DNA of 64,000 bases. It comes from a bacterium. Lineage in GTDB: Bacteria; Myxococcota_A; Polyangia; Nannocystales; Nannocystaceae. A program made the position numbers and the translations under genes. Under the pieces are notes generated by a model. It was not told the origin of the DNA and did not search any database. It saw nothing but the letters and a program-made list of their open reading frames with translations. Of this stretch, positions 38,027-46,397 are shown in pieces. Position 1 is the stretch's first letter; each line of letters begins with the position of its first letter. The stretch covers positions 62,001-126,000 of the forward strand of contig JANSYI010000025.1 in the NCBI GenBank assembly GCA_024742475.1, given 5' to 3'.

Positions 38027-39166
38027 ATGTGCCGAACGCTCGTGTCTGCCGTGCCCCAATCTCGTGCTCTCGCTCCGAAGGTCGACTTCCATCCTCGCCA
38101 TGAGGTCGTACTGCTGTGTGGCACCACGCGGAGGGCCCAAGCGTCTGCGCTCGCCGAGTCGCTGCTGGCGCTCGGCTTCGACGCGCTCGTCCTGAGCGGC
38201 TCCCTCGACGAGCTCGTCGAGGGACTGCCCGCCGGGGCGCCCCATGATGGGCCGGCCCTGCTCGTCCCGTTCGATTCGGGCGTCGACACCCCGGTGCTTC
38301 GCTCCCGCGTGCGTCGCTCGTTCGAGCGCGAGCACCTGTGGCTCGACAACGTCGCCAGCGCCACGGCAGCCGAGAAACAGCGAGAGATCTGCACCCGACT
38401 CGACCAGCTCGAGCGGGGCGGCCCGGATGCGCCAGTCGACGAACCCGAGGAGGTGTCGAACGTGATTCAGCTTCCGGTCACACCGAAGCCGCAGCCTCCG
38501 CCACCTCCGCAGACCGAAGCTCGAGGCGCGCCGCCTGCCGAGCGCACGCCCTCGAAGCTCCACTATGTCCTGTGGCCGCTCGTCGGCGCGGCCGTCACCG
38601 CGCTTGCAATCGCGGCCGTGCGCCCCACGTCGGATGCGCCCCCGACCGAGGACACCAGCCAGGCCCGGGCCGCGGCCCCGACGACGACCCGACCCGACGC
38701 CCGCACGACACCGGCGCCCGCACCCGAGCCGCCCGCGCCAGTGCCCGTCACCGCCGTGCCACCTGTGCCCTCGGCTCCCTCGGCGCCGGCCGTGGGCACC
38801 GAGGCCGAGCCGACCCCCGAGCAGGAGGCGCTCACGCACGATCGGGTCGTGGCGACCGAGGACTACTTGGTCTTCGACGCGGGCGAGAAGGCCCGAACCT
38901 GGTACGCGGCGATGAACGTCTGTCGGGGACGCACGCACGCCGGACTCGATGGGTGGACGACCCCGTCCTCGCGGCAGCTTCACGCGCTCGCAAAAGCGAG
39001 GGTCCTCCCCGCGGCGCCCCTGTGGTCCCGCACCCGTTCGATGCGAGAGGCCGATGTCGCCTTCGTCGTCCACGGCCGCGCCGGCACCGTGCAAAGCGCC
39101 AACAAGTCCGAGTCGATCTCCGCGGCCGTCTGCGTCCGCCCACGCACCGAAGCGGAGGCGTCATGA
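38027..39166 (+). CDS. Single-span protein with DUF1566-like C-terminal domain
   Basis: A 379-aa protein. The N-terminal 120 residues have an alpha/beta character with an early HEVVLLCGTTRR segment (degenerate receiver-like fold possible), then a membrane span at about 182-199, a Pro/Ala/Thr-rich linker, and a C-terminal domain (ARTWYAAMNVCRGRTHAGLDGWTTPSSRQLHAL ... VCVR, given as a region) that fits DUF1566/Lcl-type modules common in extracytoplasmic myxobacterial proteins. Its stop overlaps the HDOD gene start (ATGA), so the two are coupled. Confidence 0.7.
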   Translation: MCRTLVSAVPQSRALAPKVDFHPRHEVVLLCGTTRRAQASALAESLLALGFDALVLSGSLDELVEGLPAGAPHDGPALLVPFDSGVDTPVLRSRVRRSFEREHLWLDNVASATAAEKQREICTRLDQLERGGPDAPVDEPEEVSNVIQLPVTPKPQPPPPPQTEARGAPPAERTPSKLHYVLWPLVGAAVTALAIAAVRPTSDAPPTEDTSQARAAAPTTTRPDARTTPAPAPEPPAPVPVTAVPPVPSAPSAPAVGTEAEPTPEQEALTHDRVVATEDYLVFDAGEKARTWYAAMNVCRGRTHAGLDGWTTPSSRQLHALAKARVLPAAPLWSRTRSMREADVAFVVHGRAGTVQSANKSESISAAVCVRPRTEAEAS

Positions 39167-40014
39167 CCTCGCACGACCTCACTGCCCCTGCCCTCCCGGA
39201 AACAGACCAGCGCATCCACCTCTCCCCGCGCGACATTCCCCCACTGCCCGGGGCGACCGTCGAGCTGCTCGGTATCGCGAACGACCCGACGGTGTGCTTC
39301 AGCACGCTCGCGCAGGTCGTCAGGCGCGACCAGGCGCTGACGCTGCGCATGCTCTCCGTCGCCAACTCGCCCTACTACGGCTGCAGCCGACGCATCGACT
39401 CGATCCGCGGAGCGGTCGCCGTGCTCGGGACTCGGCAGGTCCAGAACATCGCGTCGGCCATGGCGCTCTCGCCTGCGTTCGAGAGTCCGCACGGGCCACA
39501 GCTTTGGAAGCACGGGCTGACCACCGCGGTCTGGACGACTCAGGTGACCCGCGCACTGTCGATCCCCCCGCTGGACTACGTGTTCACCGCCGGTCTCCTG
39601 CACGACATCGGCGTGGTCGTGCTGCTGAGCCACGCGCCACAGGTGGAGTCCGCCTGCCTCACCGAAGCGCACAGCTCCGGTCGCCCGCTGGTGGAGCTCG
39701 AGCAAGACCGTCTGGGCACCGACCACGCCTCGCTCGGCGCGCGAGCGTGCTCGAGCTGGAAGCTTCCCGAGCGGCTCGCCGACCTGGTGGGCAAACATCA
39801 CGACGTCGAGCAATCGAGCGCCCTCGACCACAGGGTGCTTCACGCCGCGAACGCGCTTGCACGCCTTTGCGAAGACCGGGACCCAGGCCCGGCGTCGCTG
39901 GGGTGGGAGGCGGCACTCGCGACGCTCGAACGCCTCGATCTCGACGAGGACGAGATGCTCGCGCTCCTCGGGGCCCGCGGCGACGTCCTCGCCGAGGTCG
40001 ACGGGTTCGCCTGA
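39163..40014 (+). CDS. HDOD domain signalling protein
   Basis: A 283-aa single HDOD-domain protein. Typical landmarks are the LPPLPGATVELLGIANDP opening, the DQALTLRMLSVANSPYYG helix, LLHDIGVVVL and FESPHGPQLW. HDOD proteins are non-catalytic HD-like signalling proteins; the retained His-Asp pair in LLHDIG is not a full HD phosphodiesterase site. The ATG overlaps the upstream stop (ATGA), with a GGAGG ribosome-binding site. Function is presumably in motility, development or stress signalling. Confidence 0.88.
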   Translation: MTSHDLTAPALPETDQRIHLSPRDIPPLPGATVELLGIANDPTVCFSTLAQVVRRDQALTLRMLSVANSPYYGCSRRIDSIRGAVAVLGTRQVQNIASAMALSPAFESPHGPQLWKHGLTTAVWTTQVTRALSIPPLDYVFTAGLLHDIGVVVLLSHAPQVESACLTEAHSSGRPLVELEQDRLGTDHASLGARACSSWKLPERLADLVGKHHDVEQSSALDHRVLHAANALARLCEDRDPGPASLGWEAALATLERLDLDEDEMLALLGARGDVLAEVDGFA

Positions 40015-40017
40015 GGC

Positions 40018-40317
40018 TCACGTCCAGAGGACGCGGAACTCGATGCCACCGTCTTGGGTGTCGACGTGCCTCACGCGCCCGCGTGTCTTGACGAGATCGA
40101 GCACCGACACGAACGCCCCCGCGAAGCCGACCTTCGACATCTCTGCCGTGAGGAACACGTCGGGAACATCCTGCCAGTAGAGGTCGACCCCGCAGCCCTC
40201 GATGGGGCTGCTGCTCCACGAGCCGCAGTTGCGATAGAGACTCGCGACGGTACGCGGGATGAGCTTGAGCAGTCCCTTCGGATCCGGCCCGAACATCCTG
40301 CGATCCTGATCTATCAC
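40018..40317 (-). CDS. Hypothetical protein, 99 aa
   Basis: A small soluble protein with two Cys (SLYRNCGSW, EGCGVDLYW) and a beta-rich C-terminus (VSVLDLVKTRGRVRHVD). It lies 3 bp from the HDOD stop, convergent. Codon use is normal for the window, so it is probably real, but no family is recognised. Confidence 0.5.
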   Translation of the reverse strand: MIDQDRRMFGPDPKGLLKLIPRTVASLYRNCGSWSSSPIEGCGVDLYWQDVPDVFLTAEMSKVGFAGAFVSVLDLVKTRGRVRHVDTQDGGIEFRVLWT

Positions 40318-40433
40318 GAATGCCGCCGGGCGCCCCGAGCGGATGGGGAGATAGTGCGCACAGGGCGAGCCGTGCTTCCGGCTGGGTGCCCCAAATCAAT
40401 GTTCCTCGTGCGTTCGAGCCGTGCGTGAGCGCC

Positions 40434-40461
40434 TTGACGCTTGGCGGCGCGCGCCGATACA
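40434..40461 (+). promoter_or_regulatory. Likely sigma-70-type promoter of the dehydrogenase operon
   Basis: TTGACG (40434-40439), 16 bp, then GATACA (40456-40461). The -35 is close to consensus (TTGACA) and the -10 has three consensus matches. Transcription would start near 40467, giving a leader of about 63 nt before the E1alpha ATG at 40530. The gap of 212 bp to the divergent hypothetical gene shows no other motif I could support. Confidence 0.5.
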
Positions 40462-40529
40462 AGCATGCCGCGTCGCGGGTCGTTCGCCCAGCTGCTGGGT
40501 CAACGACGAGCACCGGACGCCCCTCGTCT

Positions 40530-41447
40530 ATGGAGCCGACACCCTGGGATCCCGAAGGCGTCACGGTCGTTCTCGACCCGAACGGGCAGCTGGTGGGTAC
40601 CCACCCCAGCAACCTCGACGCGAAGCAACTCTACAAGCTCCTCGTCGCGGCGCGGTGCCTCGACCTCAGGCTCGGGCGCGCCGGCCTGCCGATGTGGGCC
40701 TCGGCCGCAGGGGAAGAGGCGGCACTCGTCTCGACGGCGCTCGTCAGCCGAGAGTCGGACTGGATCTACCCGGGCTTTCGCGACGTCGCGGTCGCGCTCG
40801 CCCGCGGGCTCGAAATCGAGGCGATCGTCGCTGGACTGTTCGCAGGTGACGAGGTCGGGCCCGGCCGCATCGCATCGGCGACCCACCGCATCGCACCACC
40901 CACCGACGCGCTGGGCATCCACCTCGGACTCGCCTCCGGGCGGGCCCACGCCCAGAAGCTCGATGGCTCGGGCGCTGCAACCTTCGCGCTCTTTGGCGAG
41001 GGCCTGACGACGACCGGTGCGTTTCACGAGTCGACGATGCTCGCGTCCTCGCTGGGCCTCCCGCTAGTCATGGTCTGCCGCAGCCAGCTGTGGCCCGACG
41101 GTGCACCTGCCGAAGCCGGGACCGTGGGTGACAGCGTCGCCGATCGAGCCAAGGCCGCGGGGTTGTGGGTGCGCCGAGTCGATGGCGCCGACGCGCTGGG
41201 AACCCACGCCGCCATCGAGGCCGCCGCCGACCGTGCTCGCCAAGGGCGCGGACCCAGCCTGGTCGAGGTGGTGGTCACGCAGATGCACCGCGACCCGCCC
41301 GCACACCGCGACCCCGTCGAGCGCCTGCGCCGACACCTCGACAACACCGGCGCGTGGACGCAAACCCTGCAAGACGTCATCGAGGCCGAGGTTCGCGGGA
41401 GCCTCGACCGCGCGCTTCGAGTCGTGAACGAGGAGACCTCCGCATGA
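40530..41447 (+). CDS. 2-oxoacid dehydrogenase E1 alpha-like subunit with degenerate ThDP motif
   Basis: A 305-aa homologue of PDH/branched-chain E1alpha. The family DWIYPGFRDVAVALARG segment and the FHEST helix are recognisable. However, the Mg-ThDP motif that normally reads GDGA...NN reads GEG-L-T-T here, and the closing Asn-Asn reads Ser-Gln (VCRSQ), so the Asp and Asn that bind Mg2+ in known enzymes are replaced. The length is on the short side of about 330-400. Coupled by ATGA to E1beta. Role by family is decarboxylation of a 2-oxoacid; activity is doubtful given the substitutions. Confidence 0.88.
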   Translation: MEPTPWDPEGVTVVLDPNGQLVGTHPSNLDAKQLYKLLVAARCLDLRLGRAGLPMWASAAGEEAALVSTALVSRESDWIYPGFRDVAVALARGLEIEAIVAGLFAGDEVGPGRIASATHRIAPPTDALGIHLGLASGRAHAQKLDGSGAATFALFGEGLTTTGAFHESTMLASSLGLPLVMVCRSQLWPDGAPAEAGTVGDSVADRAKAAGLWVRRVDGADALGTHAAIEAAADRARQGRGPSLVEVVVTQMHRDPPAHRDPVERLRRHLDNTGAWTQTLQDVIEAEVRGSLDRALRVVNEETSA

Positions 41448-42397
41448 ACGTGCTGCAACACCTCGCCACCGTGATCGCCGACCTCTTGCGCAGTGACGAC
41501 CGCCGCGTCGTGCTCGGGGAGGATGTCGCCGACGGCACCATGCTCGGCCTCACCAAGGTCGCCGCCGAAGACGAAGCGCTCGCGGGACGCCTCCTCTCGA
41601 CGCCGCTGTCTCCCACCGTCCTGCCCGCCCACGCTGCCGGGCTGGCCGCCGAGGGATTCCGTCCGCTCGTCATCTACCCCGAGGCGTCGGCGCTGGTCGA
41701 CAGCCTCGCCGCCGTGCGCGAAGCCGCCAAGCTCGGCTGGCGCCACGGCACCCAAGCACCGGTCGTCTTCATCGCACCGCTGGGTCCCGGCTTCGGCCTC
41801 GGCGGCGGCTCCACCGAAGGAACCGCGTCCGTGCTCGCGCGCGTGCCGGGCCTGCGGGTCGTGGTGCTCGCCGACGCCAACGAAGCGGGCGCCGTGCTCC
41901 GCGCGGCCGTCGAGGGCTGGGCGGGGGATGAGCCCACCGTCCTGCTCATCCCCCGAACGCTCGCGCTCGCGACGGTCGAGCAGGGCGCCGACGCGTTGGC
42001 GCGGCCGTTCGCCACGCCGCGACGCGTGCGCGAGGGCGAGGCAGCCACCGTGTTCACCTGGGGGGCCTGCCTGCCGCTCGTGCGTGCAGCCGTCGAGCGC
42101 TCGGGCCACGACGCCCGCATCGTCGACGTCGAGTGCTTGGCTCCCCTCGACCGCAGCGCGCTGGCCGAAGAAGCCAAGGCCACCGGCAAGATCGTCATCG
42201 CCCACGAGGGGCCTCGCCATTGCGGCGTCGGCTCCGAACTCGCCGCGCTCTTCGCCGACGACGCCATCCTCACCCTCGACGCCCCGGTGCTTCGCATCAC
42301 GGGCGACGACGGACCCCTCGCCGCTTCGTCCGAAGCCCGAGCCCTGCCCGACCTCGAGACTCTGACCACCGCGATCACCCACGTCGCGACCTACTGA
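41444..42397 (+). CDS. 2-oxoacid dehydrogenase E1 beta-like subunit, catalytic residues lost
   Basis: A 317-aa homologue of E1beta, recognised by LGEDVADG at the start, the TPLS segment, AAKLGWRHG and VPGLRVVV. The conserved Glu that activates the thiamine aminopyrimidine (family TPLxE) is replaced: here TPLSPT. The His-Ser-Gln motif that precedes the PEA...PG block in the family reads Ser-Thr-Glu. The C-terminal transketolase-C domain is retained (CLAPLDRSAL). Thus both E1 subunits appear degenerate together. It overlaps E1alpha by 4 bp (ATGA) and E2 starts 16 bp later. Confidence 0.88.
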   Translation: MNVLQHLATVIADLLRSDDRRVVLGEDVADGTMLGLTKVAAEDEALAGRLLSTPLSPTVLPAHAAGLAAEGFRPLVIYPEASALVDSLAAVREAAKLGWRHGTQAPVVFIAPLGPGFGLGGGSTEGTASVLARVPGLRVVVLADANEAGAVLRAAVEGWAGDEPTVLLIPRTLALATVEQGADALARPFATPRRVREGEAATVFTWGACLPLVRAAVERSGHDARIVDVECLAPLDRSALAEEAKATGKIVIAHEGPRHCGVGSELAALFADDAILTLDAPVLRITGDDGPLAASSEARALPDLETLTTAITHVATY

Positions 42398-42413
42398 CAA
42401 GGACCCCCGAACA

Positions 42414-43673
42414 ATGATCGAGTTCAAGCTGCCCGCCATCGGCGAAGGTGTCGTCGAAGGTGAAATCGTGCGCTGGCTGAAACAGCCCGGCGACAACGTC
42501 ATGGCCAACGAGCCCCTGGTCGAGGTCATGACCGACAAGGCCACCGTGGAGATCCCCTCTCCGCAGGACGCCGTGGTCGCCGAACACAAGGCGCCCGAAG
42601 GCGAGATCGCAGCCGTCGGGCAAGTGATCGCCATGCTCAGCGGAGACGGTGCCCCCGCGGCCGCGCCCGCCCCAGCGTCGACGCCCGAGCCGGCTCCGGC
42701 CCCGACGCCAGCTCCGGCGGCGCCCTCGACCACCCCGGCCCGCGCTGCGTCGCCCACCAACGGCAAGGTCCTCGCAACGCCGGCCGCTCGCGCGCTGGCC
42801 CGTGAAGCCGGCATCGACCTCTCCACCGTGCCCGGTGACCGGGGTCGCATCACCAAGGCAGACGTCGCCGCCGCCCAGGCCGCTCCTGCCCCCGCAGCAC
42901 CGGCCGCGCCCGCGGCTGCGCCTGCGCCCGCGCCACAACCCGCGCCCGCACCCGCACCCTCGAGCTCCGACGCCGACGAGCTCATCCCCTTCCGCGGCAT
43001 GCGGCGGCGCATCGCCGAGGGCATGGTCAAGTCGTATACGACCGCCGTTCACTACACCTACGTCGAGCAGATCGACGTCACCAAGCTGGTCGCCGCGCGC
43101 AAGGACGCGAAGTCCATCGCCAAGGCCGAAGGGGTCTCCCTCACCTACCTGCCGTTCATCGTCAAGGCGGTCATCGCGGGCCTCAAGAAGTACCCGATCG
43201 TCAACGCGTTCCTCGACGAAGCCGGCGGCAACATCGTCAAGCGCAAGCAGTACAACATCGGCATCGCCACGGCGACCGAGCAGGGTCTCATGGTGCCCGT
43301 TCTGCATGACGCCGACCGCATGTCGATCCTCGACATCGCAGGCGAGATCGTGCGCGTCTCCGAGGCCGCCCGCGAAGGCAAGGCCTCGCGGGACGAGCTC
43401 ACCGGATCCACGTTCACGATCACCAGCCTCGGCGCCATTGGTGGCGTACTCGCCACGCCCATCCTCAATCACCCCGAGGTCGGCATCTTGGGTGTCCACG
43501 CGATCCGCAAGACTCCGGTCTTCGACGAGAACGACAACGTCGTCGCGGCGCACCTGATGAACCTCTCGGTCTCGCTCGACCACCGCGTCGTCGACGGCTT
43601 CGAGGGCGCGAGCTTCATGCAAGAGGTCAAGCGCCAGCTCGAGAACCCCAACCTCCTGTTCCTCTCGGTCTGA
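42414..43673 (+). CDS. Dihydrolipoamide acyltransferase (E2 component)
   Basis: A 419-aa E2. One lipoyl domain (Lys42 in MTDKATVEI), an Ala/Pro-rich linker, a peripheral-subunit-binding domain (about 118-155: TPAARALAREAGIDL, then GRITKADV), a second Ala/Pro linker, and the acyltransferase core with His390 and Asp394 in DHRVVDG. All catalytic and lipoylation residues are present, in contrast to the E1 subunits. The core sequence is of the branched-chain/pyruvate type. The acyl group carried cannot be inferred with confidence. Confidence 0.95.
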   Translation: MIEFKLPAIGEGVVEGEIVRWLKQPGDNVMANEPLVEVMTDKATVEIPSPQDAVVAEHKAPEGEIAAVGQVIAMLSGDGAPAAAPAPASTPEPAPAPTPAPAAPSTTPARAASPTNGKVLATPAARALAREAGIDLSTVPGDRGRITKADVAAAQAAPAPAAPAAPAAAPAPAPQPAPAPAPSSSDADELIPFRGMRRRIAEGMVKSYTTAVHYTYVEQIDVTKLVAARKDAKSIAKAEGVSLTYLPFIVKAVIAGLKKYPIVNAFLDEAGGNIVKRKQYNIGIATATEQGLMVPVLHDADRMSILDIAGEIVRVSEAAREGKASRDELTGSTFTITSLGAIGGVLATPILNHPEVGILGVHAIRKTPVFDENDNVVAAHLMNLSVSLDHRVVDGFEGASFMQEVKRQLENPNLLFLSV

Positions 43674-43683
43674 GTTTCGTCCC

Positions 43684-45111
43684 ATGGCCATCATCAAGAA
43701 GAAAGCCCTCGTCATCGGTGCCGGCACCGGTGGTTACCCCTGCGCCATCCGTCTGGGCCAGCTCGGCGTCGACGCCATGCTGGTCGAGAAGGCCAAGCCC
43801 GGCGGCGTGTGCCTCAACGTGGGCTGCATCCCCTCCAAGGCGCTGATCAGCGCGACGAAGCTCGCCCACAAGGCACAGCACGCCTCGTCGATGGGCATCA
43901 CCTTCGGGGCACCACAGGTCGACATGAAGAAGATGCAGTCGTGGAAGGGCGGCATCATCAAGAAGCTCACCGGCGGCGTGCAGGGCCTGGTCAAGTCCAA
44001 CGGGTGCGACTACGTGCAGGCCACCGCCGAGTTCCTGGCGCCCAAGCGCGTCAAGCTCACCTACCCCGAGGTGGACGGCAAGCGAAAGCCCGACGACATC
44101 GTCGAGGCAGAGCACATCGTCATCGCGACCGGCTCTCTGCCCATCCAGATCCCCGGGTTCGAGTACGACGGCAAGCGCATCGTCGACAGCACCGGCGCGC
44201 TCGCCATCGATGAAGTCCCCGGCGAGATGATCGTCATCGGCGGCGGATACATCGGCCTCGAGCTCGGTCAGACCTTCCAGCGCCTGGGGACCAAGCTCAC
44301 CGTGGTCGAGGGCATGGACCGCATCCTCGCGTCCATGGAAAAGGACATGGGCATGCTCGTCGCCAAGCAGATCAAGAAGGACGGCGGCGAGATCATCACG
44401 GGCGCCCGCGCGACCGGATGGGAAGAGCGCGACGGCAAAGCCGTGGTCAAGATGGACGTGGGTGGCGAGACCCGCGAGGTCTCGGCCGACGTCGTCCTGG
44501 TCGCGGTCGGCCGCTACCCGATCACCGGTGGCCTCGCCATCGAGCGCTCGGGGGTCAAGCTCGACGACAAGGGCTTCATCCCCGTGGACAATCGCCAGCA
44601 GACCAACGTCTCGGGCATCTACGCCGCGGGTGACGTCGTCGGCCAGCCGATGCTCGCGCACAAGGCCAGCCACGAGGGCGAAGTCATCGCCGAGGTCATC
44701 GCCGGCAAGAAGACGGTCAACGACGCACGCGTCATCCCGGCGGTCGTGTTCACCGAGCCCGAGATCAGCTCGGCAGGCCTCACCAAGAAGGAAGCCGAGG
44801 ACAAGGGCCACAAGGTCCACGTCGGCAAGTTCCCCTTCGCCGCAAGCGGCCGCGCAATGGCCATCGACGAGACCGGCGGCTTCGTCAAAGTCGTCGTCGA
44901 CGCGGAAGACGAGCGGGTGCTGGGCGTACACATCGTCGGCCCCGAAGCCAGCGACCTCATCTCCGAGGCTGCGCTCGCAATCGAGATGGGCGCCTACGGG
45001 CCCGACATCGGCCTGACCATCCACCCCCACCCCACCCTCGGGGAAGCGGTGATGGAAGCCGCCAAGCACGCAATCGGCGAAGCGATCCACATCCAAAACG
45101 CGAAGCGCTAG
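43684..45111 (+). CDS. lpdA: Dihydrolipoyl dehydrogenase (E3)
   Basis: A 475-aa FAD/NAD disulfide oxidoreductase. Redox Cys43 and Cys48 sit in GGVCLNVGCIPSKAL, the FAD-binding GAGTGGYP and the NAD-binding GGGYIGLELG are present, and the C-terminal HPHPTLGE carries the base His449 and partner Glu. Length is normal. It starts 10 bp after E2 and closes the operon. E3 also serves other dehydrogenases and the glycine cleavage system, so it may be functional even if the E1 here is not. Confidence 0.97.
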   Translation: MAIIKKKALVIGAGTGGYPCAIRLGQLGVDAMLVEKAKPGGVCLNVGCIPSKALISATKLAHKAQHASSMGITFGAPQVDMKKMQSWKGGIIKKLTGGVQGLVKSNGCDYVQATAEFLAPKRVKLTYPEVDGKRKPDDIVEAEHIVIATGSLPIQIPGFEYDGKRIVDSTGALAIDEVPGEMIVIGGGYIGLELGQTFQRLGTKLTVVEGMDRILASMEKDMGMLVAKQIKKDGGEIITGARATGWEERDGKAVVKMDVGGETREVSADVVLVAVGRYPITGGLAIERSGVKLDDKGFIPVDNRQQTNVSGIYAAGDVVGQPMLAHKASHEGEVIAEVIAGKKTVNDARVIPAVVFTEPEISSAGLTKKEAEDKGHKVHVGKFPFAASGRAMAIDETGGFVKVVVDAEDERVLGVHIVGPEASDLISEAALAIEMGAYGPDIGLTIHPHPTLGEAVMEAAKHAIGEAIHIQNAKR

Positions 45112-45126
45112 CCGCGTCCGCGCGCG

Positions 45127-45189
45127 TTGGCGTCAATCCGCCAATGGTGCAACGCAGGGGGGTCCAACACCCCGGCCGACGCGCCGGGG
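45127..45189 (+). terminator. Two short hairpins after the dehydrogenase operon
   Basis: TTGGCG at 45127-45132 pairs with CGCCAA at 45139-45144 over a 6-nt loop, and CCCCGGC at 45170-45176 pairs with GCCGGGG at 45183-45189 over a 6-nt loop. Neither is followed by a T-run, so intrinsic termination is uncertain; Rho-assisted stop or mRNA end protection are alternatives. Confidence 0.35.
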
Positions 45190-45262
45190 GTTGCGCGGGG
45201 CCGAGGAGGGATCACGCTGGATGGGAATGCCGCGACGATCTTCGCGGTCTCCTCGCGTCCCC

Positions 45263-45631
45263 ATGTCCCTGCTCGGCAACCTCATCTGGCTCATCTTTGG
45301 CGGCCTCCTCTCGGGCCTCGCGTGGATCATCGCGGGGCTCGGTCTGTGCCTGACGATCGTCGGCATCCCGTTCGGCGTGCAGGCCATGAAGATCGGCGCC
45401 GCGACCCTCGCCCCGTTCGGCAAAGAGGTCCGTGAGCTCCCCGAAGCCAACAGCGTGCTGCGGATCGTCTTCAACCTCGTCTGGCTCGTGCTCTTCGGGT
45501 GGGAACTCGCGATCGCGCACTTCGTGTGGGGATGCGTCCTCGCAATCACCGTGGTCGGGCTGCCCTTCGCCAAGCAGCACATCAAGCTGATCCCGCTCTC
45601 GCTACTGCCCTTCGGTCGAACACTCCGCTAG
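45263..45631 (+). CDS. YccF-family inner membrane protein
   Basis: A 122-aa membrane protein of the YccF (DUF307) family, a duplicated pair of hydrophobic segments with the repeated pattern ITVVGLPFAKQ and LTIVGIPFGVQA, each followed by a polar turn. The family has no firmly known role. ATG at 45263 was chosen because MSLLGNLIW is the usual start; an upstream frame is only a longer read-through. Confidence 0.9.
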   Translation: MSLLGNLIWLIFGGLLSGLAWIIAGLGLCLTIVGIPFGVQAMKIGAATLAPFGKEVRELPEANSVLRIVFNLVWLVLFGWELAIAHFVWGCVLAITVVGLPFAKQHIKLIPLSLLPFGRTLR

Positions 45632-45677
45632 CGACCGACCTGGCCTGGCGTCCTCGATCCGCTACGATGATCGTTGG

Positions 45678-46394
45678 ATGACTCACAAGGAGCGAGGTCG
45701 GCTCGACTGGAGTGTCCGGTACGGGGCGCGTTCCACCTACACGAAGCGCGTCGCCACCGACACGCTCGAGGGGGTCGCGGACCTGATGGCTCGGCACATG
45801 CCGGGCAGCGCGGGGTACGAGGTGCAGCGCGTCCGACTCTCTGGGCCGCTGCAGGGGGCGTCGTTTAGGATCCGGCGGGGACCGTTCAGCGCCACCGTGA
45901 GCGTGCAAACGTTCTCCAGCCCGGGTCGTTCGGCGCGCGAGGAGGACGGCTTCGAGCTTCGCGTCGTCGCGAGCGCGCAGTCGGCTTCGACGACGACGGC
46001 CCTGGCCACCACGCCCGAGCGTACGGGCCTTCGGCTGACCGGCGGTGCCGCGGCGTCGCTCGGCGTCGGCGCGCTCGCCCTGGCGATCTCGGGCAACCTC
46101 ACCGCCTGGGCGACCGCGGTCTTGCTGCTCCCCGCCCTGTTCGCGACCCGCCTGTGCATGACGCTGTGGATCGCCGACACGCTGAGCCGCCGCCAGGGCT
46201 CGGCACCCGCCGCACTCCCGCCCGCCACGCTCAGCGCCGCCCAAGTCCGCGACGACCGGCGCTGGGCATCGGTCCTCGCTGGCCTGCAACAGCTGCACGA
46301 AGACGCGGCGCAGCGCCTGATGCTGCGACCCTTCCGCGGCATGGGCACCGCCGCGACGGCACTCGGCCCCGCGCCACTGCGCACGGCGGGCTGA
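45678..46394 (+). CDS. Hypothetical protein with two predicted membrane segments
   Basis: A 238-aa protein with a soluble beta-rich N-terminal part of about 110 residues, two membrane segments (roughly 118-135 and 140-160) and a helical C-terminal tail. No family recognised. The small 3-bp gap to the convergent HTTM gene and its own start 47 bp after the YccF gene are all that context offers. Confidence 0.6.
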   Translation: MTHKERGRLDWSVRYGARSTYTKRVATDTLEGVADLMARHMPGSAGYEVQRVRLSGPLQGASFRIRRGPFSATVSVQTFSSPGRSAREEDGFELRVVASAQSASTTTALATTPERTGLRLTGGAAASLGVGALALAISGNLTAWATAVLLLPALFATRLCMTLWIADTLSRRQGSAPAALPPATLSAAQVRDDRRWASVLAGLQQLHEDAAQRLMLRPFRGMGTAATALGPAPLRTAG

Positions 46395-46397
46395 GAC

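Noticed and set aside
45127..45189. Strong intrinsic terminator after lpdA
   Set aside because: The hairpins are short and lack a following T-run; reported only as a low-confidence feature.
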